Below, in pieces: positions 28,714 through 35,548 of a stretch of DNA of 48,066 nucleotides (the first letter of the stretch is position 1; each line of letters begins with the position of its first letter). The stretch covers positions 1 through 48,066 of the forward strand of contig CANREM010000012.1 of NCBI GenBank assembly GCA_947629675.1. The letters are read 5' to 3'. Source of the stretch: an uncultured Clostridia bacterium (GTDB taxonomy: Bacteria; Bacillota; Clostridia; Christensenellales; Borkfalkiaceae). The translations under genes were made by a program, and so were the position numbers. Below the pieces are notes generated by a model, which saw only the letters and a program-made list of their open reading frames with translations, was not told the origin of the DNA and made no database searches.

Positions 28714-30750
28714 ATGGCAAGTTTAAGCTTGAAACACATCTATAAGGTGTATCCCAACGGTGCGAAGGCTGTCAACGACTTCACGATGGATATCGAGGAC
28801 AAAGAATTTATCGTCTTTGTCGGTCCCTCCGGATGCGGGAAATCCACGACCCTCCGCATGATCGCAGGCCTCGAGGACATCACCGCGGGCGAACTCAAGA
28901 TCGGCGACCTCGTCGTCAACGACGTCGAGCCGAAGGACAGGGACATCGCAATGGTGTTCCAGAACTACGCCCTCTATCCGCACATGACCGTCTTTGAGAA
29001 CATCGCATTCGGCCTCAGGCTCCGCAAGATGCCGCGCGAAGAGATCAACCGCCGCGTGAAAGAGGCGGCCGAGATCCTCGGCATCACCGATTATCTCGGC
29101 AGGAAGCCCAAGGAGATGTCGGGCGGCCAACGCCAGCGTGTCTCGTTGGGCCGCGCCATCGTCCGTGAACCCAAGGTCATGCTTCTCGACGAGCCTCTTT
29201 CGAACCTCGATGCAAAGCTCAGAACGCAGATGCGCAGCGAGATCGCGAAGCTCCACAAGAAGCTCGGCACGACCTTCATCTACGTCACCCATGACCAGAT
29301 CGAGGCTATGACCATGGGTACCCGTATCGTCGTCATGAAGGACGGCTTCGTCCAGCAGATCGATACCCCCAAGAACCTCTACAACTATCCCGGGAACAAG
29401 TTCGTCGCTGGCTTCATCGGGACCCCTCAGATGAACTTCTTCGAGGGTACCCTGAAGAAGGTAGGGGACTTTGTCGAAGTGGCATTCAAGTACACCGACG
29501 CAAAGGTCATCGTTCCCTATTCCTACTTCTATAAGACCCGTCCCTCCTACCTCAACGGCGAGACCAACGTCATCATCGGTCTTCGTGCGGAGAACGTCTC
29601 CCTCGACCCCGAGACGGTGGCAAAGTCCAACGCGACCATCAAGGTCAAGATCTCGCACAAGGAAGAACTCGGCAACGAGACGCTCATCTACGGCGACATC
29701 AACATGGAGGGCGACGGCTATACCGAAAGTTCGACCCGCATCATCATCAAGAGCCTTGCGGAGATCGAATACAATGCAGGCGATGTCGTCACGGCCGCAC
29801 TCGATCTCGACCATGTGCATCTCTTCGATGCCGAGAGCGAAGTCTCCATTCTTCCCCGCATCCCCGAATTCAACTATCTCGACTGCGAAGTGCAGAACGG
29901 CAGCGTCGCCTTCCTCGGCGTCAAGGCCGAGCTTCCTCCCGCGATCGAATGTGAGAGCGGCGTGGGCGAACTCCTCATCCCGACGGATGCGATCAAGCTC
30001 GGCGGCGACATCACGGCGCGCGTCCTCGGCGTGGAGAACATTCAGGGTCGCAAGCTTCTCTCGATGGAACTCGGCGGACGCCGCATCTTTGCCGTCGTCG
30101 AAGAGGACGTCACGACCCCCGAGGTCAACATCTCCCTCGATATGAAGAAGATCACCATTCTCCGTGACGGCGCGGAAGTCGTCAGCCCGATGCCCGAAAA
30201 GGTCAGCTTCGACGGCAGATTCGTCAAGAAGAAGGTCGTCGAGAATGTGCCCGAGACGGAGGCAGAGCGCGCAAAGAGGCTCAAGAAGGAGAAGAAGCAC
30301 GCACCCGCGCCCGCACCCGTGCAGAGCGAAGAGGGCGAAGCGGAAGTGGCTGTTCCCGCAGAACCTGTCGAAGAAGAGCCGATCGTCACGAAGCCGAAGA
30401 AGGTCATCAAGTTCTCGCTCGACATCGAGGATGCGGAATTCAACGCACCCGAAGAGATCGCGCAGAAACTCATCGCGGCTCTCACGATCAAGCGCGTGTT
30501 CGACAAGAAGTACCGCTATGAATGCACCCCTTACGACCTCACGATCGGAGAGACAGGCATCGCGGCAAAGGTCGAAGCAGTCCTCGACTACGGCACGGAA
30601 CGCTTTGCAAAGTGCGCCGTAGGCGACAAGACGGTCTATGTCAAGCTCGACGACAACAACATCCCGACGCCCGGCACGGATATCCGCCTTCTGCCCGAAA
30701 TCGACAAGCTCGCCATCATCCAGGCCGATATGGACATCCGTCTCGTATAA
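28714..30750 (+). CDS. msmX: MsmX/MalK-type sugar ABC ATPase with long C-terminal extension
   Basis: A 678-residue protein whose first 370 residues are a standard carbohydrate-importer ATPase: Walker A GPSGCGKST (37-45), MVFQNYALYPHMTV, signature MSGGQRQRV, Walker B VMLLDEPLSNLD, VTHDQ, and a TOBE-type domain (RAENVSLDP). Family members normally end there. Here about 300 residues follow: a second beta-rich region (about 375-510), an Ala/Pro/Glu-rich linker (about 525-560) and a last domain (about 565-678) that ends in a TOBE-like pattern (VYVKLDDNNIPTPGTDIRLL). It should energise MalFG and perhaps other importers. A terminator follows. Confidence 0.93.
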   Translation: MASLSLKHIYKVYPNGAKAVNDFTMDIEDKEFIVFVGPSGCGKSTTLRMIAGLEDITAGELKIGDLVVNDVEPKDRDIAMVFQNYALYPHMTVFENIAFGLRLRKMPREEINRRVKEAAEILGITDYLGRKPKEMSGGQRQRVSLGRAIVREPKVMLLDEPLSNLDAKLRTQMRSEIAKLHKKLGTTFIYVTHDQIEAMTMGTRIVVMKDGFVQQIDTPKNLYNYPGNKFVAGFIGTPQMNFFEGTLKKVGDFVEVAFKYTDAKVIVPYSYFYKTRPSYLNGETNVIIGLRAENVSLDPETVAKSNATIKVKISHKEELGNETLIYGDINMEGDGYTESSTRIIIKSLAEIEYNAGDVVTAALDLDHVHLFDAESEVSILPRIPEFNYLDCEVQNGSVAFLGVKAELPPAIECESGVGELLIPTDAIKLGGDITARVLGVENIQGRKLLSMELGGRRIFAVVEEDVTTPEVNISLDMKKITILRDGAEVVSPMPEKVSFDGRFVKKKVVENVPETEAERAKRLKKEKKHAPAPAPVQSEEGEAEVAVPAEPVEEEPIVTKPKKVIKFSLDIEDAEFNAPEEIAQKLIAALTIKRVFDKKYRYECTPYDLTIGETGIAAKVEAVLDYGTERFAKCAVGDKTVYVKLDDNNIPTPGTDIRLLPEIDKLAIIQADMDIRLV

Positions 30751-30781
30751 AGCGGATCCCAAAGACCTTACACGACATTTC

Positions 30782-30809
30782 AAAACGGAGCCTCTCGGCT
30801 CCGTTTTTT
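30782..30809 (+). terminator. Intrinsic terminator of the maltodextrin operon
   Basis: Stem AACGGAGCC / GGCTCCGTT with a TCTC loop and a run of six T. Confidence 0.95.
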
Positions 30810-30813
30810 CGTA

Positions 30814-31170
30814 CCGCGTCATGCTGAGCCGAAAAAGACAATACGACTGTTCGACCAAGCAACTCCTCGAAGCATCCCCCCATACGAAGTCCAATGTCCG
30901 AACGCGTCATCCTGCCCCGCCCGTACACCCGCGTCATGCTGAGCCGAAAAAGACAATACGACTGTTCGACCAAGCAACTCCCCGAAGCATCCCCCCATAC
31001 GAAGTCCGTATTATACTGCGTCATCCTGCCCCGCCTGTACACCCGCGTCATGCTGAGCTTGTCGAAGCATCCCCCATACGAAGTCCGTTACCCCCTCCCT
31101 TGGGAGGGGGAATAAAGTCCGAACGAAACCCCCTCCCTTGGGAGGGGGAATAAAAGGGGGTGGGGAAACA
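30814..31170. repeat. Tandem R1 array (period about 115) and R5 hairpins
   Basis: Three tandem units start with CGTCATGCTGAGC at 30817, 30932 and 31046. The first two carry a 37-base insertion between the two halves of R1 (starting CCGAAAAAGACAATACGACT); the third has the short form TTG. Each unit ends with CATACGAAGTCC and is joined by CGCGTCATCCTGCCCCGCC-type spacers. Two R5 hairpins (CCCCCTCCCTTGGGAGGGGG) follow at 31091 and about 31128. From about 31171 to 31283 the DNA is AT-rich with no gene; a weak promoter for the DUF368 gene may lie there. Confidence 0.85.
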
Positions 31171-31283
31171 TTCCCTAAAAATCACAAATTTTCCATTCAA
31201 AAACAGCACTTTTTCAATTATTTCGATTTTCATCTAAATAAATATCGCCAAAATTCAAGTGTTATTTTTCATCCCTTCTCTAT

Positions 31284-32207
31284 ATGATAGTAGTGATGAA
31301 AAATTCTGTCAAAGAGGGGGCGGGGCGGCGCGCCGTTTCCTTTCTTGCCGATATGATGCGCGGTGCGGCGATCGGCATCGCGTTCATTGTGCCCGGTTTT
31401 TCGGGCGGGTCTGTCGCGGCCATTCTCGGCATCTACGAGAGGCTCGTAGGTTCCGTTGCGGACATCTTCAAACACTTCCTTCGCAGCATGCGCACCCTTC
31501 TTCCCGTCGGCCTCGGGATGATCCTCGGTGCGGCCGCGCTCCTCTATCCCATCCAATGGGGGGTGAGAAATTATCCTCTGCCCACCGTCACCCTCTTCGT
31601 CGGCCTGTCCATCGGGGGACTTCCCGCCATCAAGGGGAAAGCCCCGGGAAAGCCCTCGAAAAGCAACGCTGCCGCCTTTCTTATTCCCTGCCTCGCCGCG
31701 GCCGCACTTGCCTTTCTCCCCGTCTCCCGCCACGCGGACGGATTTCTGTATTCGCTCGACTTCGGCGGCTATCTCCTCCTGTTCCTCGTGGGGGCCGTCG
31801 CCGCCTGTGCCCTCGTCATTCCCGGCATCTCCGGTTCGATGCTCCTGCTCATCTTCGGCTACTACGCACCCCTCATCGGGGTCATCACGAATCTTCTTCG
31901 TGGCATACAGCCTTGGATAAGCATATCCATCCTGCTTGTTGCGGGTGCGGGAATGCTCGTCGGATTTTTCGCGCTCTCCGTCCTCATGCGCCTGTTTCTC
32001 AGAAGGTATCCCCGCTCCACCTACTTCGCCATTCTCGGCTTTGTGACAGGCTCCATCGTCGCCGTCTACGCTCCCTTTGCAAAGAGCGCGCTCTCGATGG
32101 GGGCATGGGGTTGGGTCGTCACCTTCCTCATGCTGTTTCTCGGCGTCGCTCTCTCCCTCGGAGCCTTCTCCATCGCAAAGCACCGGCGATTCCGTAAGCG
32201 CAAATAA
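31284..32207 (+). CDS. DUF368 membrane protein (undecaprenyl-phosphate flippase-like)
   Basis: A 307-residue membrane protein with about eight membrane segments. Two similar halves each carry the family motif, PGFSGGSVAAILGIYERL near residue 38 and ALVIPGISGSMLLLIFGYY near residue 180. Members of DUF368 were reported as transporters that return undecaprenyl phosphate to the inner leaflet for cell-wall synthesis; assigning that role here is by family only. No Shine-Dalgarno is seen. The ATG at 31284 overlaps a possible -10 box (TATGAT, 31283-31288); in that case the true start would be ATG 31296 on a leaderless mRNA. Confidence 0.88.
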   Translation: MIVVMKNSVKEGAGRRAVSFLADMMRGAAIGIAFIVPGFSGGSVAAILGIYERLVGSVADIFKHFLRSMRTLLPVGLGMILGAAALLYPIQWGVRNYPLPTVTLFVGLSIGGLPAIKGKAPGKPSKSNAAAFLIPCLAAAALAFLPVSRHADGFLYSLDFGGYLLLFLVGAVAACALVIPGISGSMLLLIFGYYAPLIGVITNLLRGIQPWISISILLVAGAGMLVGFFALSVLMRLFLRRYPRSTYFAILGFVTGSIVAVYAPFAKSALSMGAWGWVVTFLMLFLGVALSLGAFSIAKHRRFRKRK

Positions 32208-32210
32208 AAA

Positions 32211-32231
32211 AAGCCGCCTCTTCGGCGGCTT
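32211..32231. terminator. Bidirectional terminator between convergent genes
   Basis: Stem AAGCCGCC / GGCGGCTT with a TCTTC loop. Seven A precede it and TGCTTTATTTT follows, so it can serve both the DUF368 gene and the leftward XRE gene. Confidence 0.85.
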
Positions 32232-32245
32232 GCTTTATTTTGATA

Positions 32246-33271
32246 TTAAACTTTCTCGGCTTTGACTCTTTCCAAAGTTTCCTTGAGCTTTTTCATTTGA
32301 TGCAGCTTTGCGATGAGCGTGAAGGGGAACACGAAGATGCTGATGAGGAAGGTGAGGAAGAGCCCGAGGATAAACAGCAGAACGGAGAGAAGTCCCGAGA
32401 GGACCATGAGGAAGAGTTTCACCGTGATGAACCAGATGATCCCGTTTAGGTCGAGGTGGAAAATGAGTAGCGGCATGCGGAAGGAGTGGAGGAAGAATTG
32501 GAGGAACTCAATGAGAAATCCGTTCCAAAAGCACTGCGCCGTAAAGGCGAAGGCCATCGCCGCGACGGCGAGAAGAAGAAGGGCAAGTGATTCCTTAAAG
32601 ACGATCGCGAGGATGACCGAGAGCAAGACGACCGCGCCCCCGGCGATCCCGCCCCAGAGCATGCTCCATTTGAACATCTTCTTGCAGTGGGAATACTCGT
32701 AATTTGCATTGCTGAGATCCATCTCATGCTTGCACTGCGGGCAGTAGAGATACTGCACGCCCGCGCCCCGTCCGTGATGCTCCACCGTGTATTTTTCCCG
32801 CTGGTCGATGGGCCGCTTGCAGCGGTCGCAGTACCCGACGATGATCTTCGGCTGTACGGGCACGGGCGGCCTCTTTGCGGGGGCAGCGGCAACGGCAGGT
32901 GCGGCCTCCTCTGCAATTACGGGAGCGGCGGCTGGGCCGACTATTTCCGAGGGGGCGGCTGCAGGCGTCGCCTCTTCCGAGGGAGCGGGTTTTATCTTTT
33001 CCGAAGGGGCGATAGCGGGGGCGGCTTCCTCCGAAGGGGCCTCAATGGGACTGTTCTCCGCCGTACCCTCCGAAGGCTCCTCCGCGAAGAATTCCGTCAC
33101 GTCGATCTCGAAGATCTTGCAGAGCTTCTGGATCGTGGAGAGGTCCGGTTCGGACAGTCCCTTCTCCCATTTGGAGACAGCTTGCGCGGTGACATTCACC
33201 TTTTCTCCAAGCTCTGTCTGCGTGAGTTTCAGCCGCTTTCTGTGATATGCGATGAGTTGACCTCTTTCCAT
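32246..33271 (-). CDS. XRE-family regulator with zinc ribbon and membrane domain
   Basis: A 341-residue protein with three parts. Residues 1-65 form an XRE helix-turn-helix (LKLTQTELGEKVNVTAQAVSKWEKG). An Ala/Pro/Glu/Ser-rich linker with imperfect APSE repeats follows (about 70-135). A four-Cys zinc-ribbon-like motif (YCDRC and CPQC) lies near 145-185. The C-terminal 140 residues contain about four to five hydrophobic membrane segments and a basic tail. It would be a membrane-tethered DNA-binding protein; the signal it senses is unknown. Start ATG 33271 has GAGG about 10 bases upstream and a TATAAT -10 box at 33305-33310 on the minus strand. Confidence 0.85.
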   Translation of the reverse strand: MERGQLIAYHRKRLKLTQTELGEKVNVTAQAVSKWEKGLSEPDLSTIQKLCKIFEIDVTEFFAEEPSEGTAENSPIEAPSEEAAPAIAPSEKIKPAPSEEATPAAAPSEIVGPAAAPVIAEEAAPAVAAAPAKRPPVPVQPKIIVGYCDRCKRPIDQREKYTVEHHGRGAGVQYLYCPQCKHEMDLSNANYEYSHCKKMFKWSMLWGGIAGGAVVLLSVILAIVFKESLALLLLAVAAMAFAFTAQCFWNGFLIEFLQFFLHSFRMPLLIFHLDLNGIIWFITVKLFLMVLSGLLSVLLFILGLFLTFLISIFVFPFTLIAKLHQMKKLKETLERVKAEKV

Positions 33272-33304
33272 AAATTCAACGCCTCTTTTAATTTTTATAC
33301 CTCT

Positions 33305-33359
33305 ATTATAGCATGAATGACGCCGCGCCGAAATGCTTTCCGTTCAACAGTCAGTTGAA
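33305..33359 (-). promoter_or_regulatory. Promoter region and possible operator of the XRE membrane regulator
   Basis: The minus strand has TATAAT at 33305-33310 with no good -35 box. A perfect inverted repeat TTCAAC-AGTCA-GTTGAA lies at 33343-33359, about ten bases beyond the expected -35 position, and a further AGTTGAA follows at about 33372. These may bind the regulator itself. Confidence 0.4.
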
Positions 33360-33407
33360 AAATTAGATTTTTAGTTGAATTCCATTCCCCGTGCATGCGT
33401 TTTGGAA

Positions 33408-33437
33408 GAAAAAAGCTCCCGGCATTGCGCCGAGAGC
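33408..33437 (-). terminator. Intrinsic terminator of the LRR membrane gene
   Basis: Read on the minus strand: 9-bp stem (GCTCTCGGC / GCCGGGAGC, one G-T pair) with a five-base loop followed by six T. Confidence 0.85.
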
Positions 33438-33452
33438 CGAAAGTGTTCTTTT

Positions 33453-35276
33453 TTAAGCCTCGACGACGAGTGTCCCGTCACTGCAGCGGACGCAGTATGT
33501 ACCGATCCCTTCGTCCCAGTGTTCACCCTTTTCGACGGCCTCCCACTCCTCGCAGGTGCCCTGGTAGCGGATGGTCTTGAGAAGGATGCAGTTTGCAAAG
33601 GCATAGATGCCGATGTGCTTGCAGGAGGCGGGAAGCAAGATCTCGGAGAGGTTCTCGCAGTCGAGGAAGGCATAGTCGCCGATCTCCTTGAGACTGCTGC
33701 CGAGGACCGCCCGCCCGAGAAGGGAACAGGTCTCGAAGGCACTCATCCCGATGCTCTCCACATCGTCTGTGAGGACGACGGATGCGAGCCGTTTGCAGGA
33801 GGAGAAGGCATACTCTCCGACGGAGGTGACGCCCCTCATCAGGTTGAAGTGATAGAGTTTCTCATCCTTCTCATAGGCGTGCGGTACGCCGCTCCCGAGA
33901 CGGTAGTCGAAGGTATGGAAGAGGGCATCCTTGATATAGGGGATGATTGCGGAGAGTACGATCAGGAGGCAGATGGGGAGAAGCCCCGCGAGGAGATAGA
34001 GCTGCCTCGTGTGCGCGATGACGCCCGCCTCGTTGACCACGAAGGGGAGTCCTCCGCTGTAGTCGAATTGTGCGGGGATGGGATAGGTGCCGTTGCCGAT
34101 GATGGGCAGCATGGTGACAAGCCCGATGAAGAGCATCAAGCCATAGATGAGATAGGGCAGAGCGCGGATATAGCGGCGCACATTTTCCCGTCTCATCAGC
34201 TTTATCACGAGGCCGTAGACGGCCGCCCCGAGGAAGAGGAAGGAAAGGACGATGTTCGCCATCGCGGTATCGCGCACTTTCGACATCTGTCCCACGAGGG
34301 CGTTGTAGCGCGAGTAGGTGTTGTCGTCGCCGAATTCCTTGATGAGGCCCTTCATGCGGCTCACGAAGGAAGATGCTCCCGAATAGGCGGAAAGGAAGCT
34401 GTTTTGGGGTGCGAAGCAGAGGATGACCGCCACAACGCAGAACGCCACCACGAGGATGTAGGGAAGCACTTCGAGTACGCTGTGAACATTCTCGAGCGCG
34501 CGGGAGGAGATGGAATTGACGTCCGAAGCACGCTTTAAGAGCTTGCCCTGCGTCTCCCCCGTCTTATAGCTCTCCGATTTGAGGAGCCACACACGGATGA
34601 GGTCCGCTCCGAAGGCAACGGTTGCGGATGCGGCCGCCATGCCGAGAAGGAGGGCGGGGGCGACCCCAAAGCTTGCAGATTGGACGGTCTCGCCCTTTTG
34701 AGCACTGTTGGCGGCCACGACTTCGAGGAAGGAGAGCTTTGTGCTTGCAAAGAGGACGATCGCGAGGACGAGAAAGACGAGATAGACGGCATCGCGAATG
34801 GCAGTGAAGAGGATGTTCTTCCCGCTGAAATATCCCTTCCGCTTGCAGACGAGACAGAAGATCGCAAAGATAAGCCCGACGAGCATAAATACGAGCGTCG
34901 TGACCGTGAGGCCGTACGCGGCCTTTGCGGCATTTCTTATCCCGGCCGTCGCGCCGCCTTTCGAGAGGGCGGACGCCACCGGGAGAAGGGAGAGCGCGCT
35001 GTAGGTCGAAGTTTTCAGACGCGTGGGGTCGGTGCCGATCGCTTGCTGTGCCACGGGCACGACAAGCCCGATAAAAAATACCACCGAAAGAAGTGCGAGG
35101 ACCGCGGCCGCAACGACGTCCAAGATCTCCCGCTTCCTGCTCCTCTCATTTTCGGGCGTCAGGTGAGGCAGAAAGAACAGAAAGGAGAAAAAAGCGAGAA
35201 AGCTGTTCCGCTTCTTGCCCTCTGCAGGGACTACGGCTCCCTCCGGATCTTTATCGCAATTTTTACACTTGTGCAT
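33453..35276 (-). CDS. Polytopic membrane protein with C-terminal BspA-type leucine-rich repeats
   Basis: A 607-residue protein I cannot assign to a named family. The first residues hold a short Cys motif (CKNCD). About ten hydrophobic membrane segments lie between residues 35 and 480, separated by polar loops. The C-terminal 130 residues are LRR_5/BspA-type repeats (VGEYAFSSCKRLASVVL, IGMSAFETCSLL, IGDYAFLDCENL, IGIYAFANCILL), a module for binding proteins or surfaces. The ATG at 35276 is chosen because GAGGAG lies 8 bases before it; upstream in-frame Met codons lack such a site. Its own promoter and terminator make it a single-gene unit. Confidence 0.8.
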   Translation of the reverse strand: MHKCKNCDKDPEGAVVPAEGKKRNSFLAFFSFLFFLPHLTPENERSRKREILDVVAAAVLALLSVVFFIGLVVPVAQQAIGTDPTRLKTSTYSALSLLPVASALSKGGATAGIRNAAKAAYGLTVTTLVFMLVGLIFAIFCLVCKRKGYFSGKNILFTAIRDAVYLVFLVLAIVLFASTKLSFLEVVAANSAQKGETVQSASFGVAPALLLGMAAASATVAFGADLIRVWLLKSESYKTGETQGKLLKRASDVNSISSRALENVHSVLEVLPYILVVAFCVVAVILCFAPQNSFLSAYSGASSFVSRMKGLIKEFGDDNTYSRYNALVGQMSKVRDTAMANIVLSFLFLGAAVYGLVIKLMRRENVRRYIRALPYLIYGLMLFIGLVTMLPIIGNGTYPIPAQFDYSGGLPFVVNEAGVIAHTRQLYLLAGLLPICLLIVLSAIIPYIKDALFHTFDYRLGSGVPHAYEKDEKLYHFNLMRGVTSVGEYAFSSCKRLASVVLTDDVESIGMSAFETCSLLGRAVLGSSLKEIGDYAFLDCENLSEILLPASCKHIGIYAFANCILLKTIRYQGTCEEWEAVEKGEHWDEGIGTYCVRCSDGTLVVEA

Positions 35277-35309
35277 GAGAAATCTCCTCTTCATCAAGTT
35301 TGTTTTTTC

Positions 35310-35339
35310 AGTATACCATATAAATAAGGAAAATGTCAA
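35310..35339 (-). promoter_or_regulatory. Sigma-A promoter of the LRR membrane gene
   Basis: Minus strand TTGACA (35334-35339) and TATACT (35310-35315), spacer 18 bases. Confidence 0.82.
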
Positions 35340-35399
35340 TTATTTTACGCCTGCGCGCGTGTATTTTCTTTGAAGTGCGCGTCAAGATCTCATGAAAAT

Positions 35400-35424
35400 G
35401 CCGTCTGCCCAGAGAGCAGACGGC
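35400..35424 (-). terminator. Hairpin, possible terminator of the ADH-ALDH gene
   Basis: Stem GCCGTCTGC / GCAGACGGC (9 bp) with a seven-base loop; only four T follow on the minus strand after one A. It lies about 125 bases beyond the ADH-ALDH stop. The space between contains the motif GGCACCCATGTCCGAG (35487-35502), which recurs at 46052-46067. Confidence 0.55.
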
Positions 35425-35548
35425 AAACGATCTTGTTTTCGGAAACCTCCGGAGAACGTCTCCGCCCACGCGACGAACGCATACGTGGCACCCATGTCCG
35501 AGAGAGAGGGGTGTGAAACGCCGTCGTTCCCTGCAGGACGCGCGCCTT

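Noticed and set aside
28723..30894. 723-codon open frame on the minus strand opposite the MsmX-type ATPase
   Set aside because: It is a shadow of the real gene, caused by GC-rich codon use; its protein is low-complexity Asp/Val/Leu-rich with no motif.
30817..31090. CRISPR array
   Set aside because: The units are about 115 bases long, carry no short constant repeats with unique spacers, and no cas genes are present.
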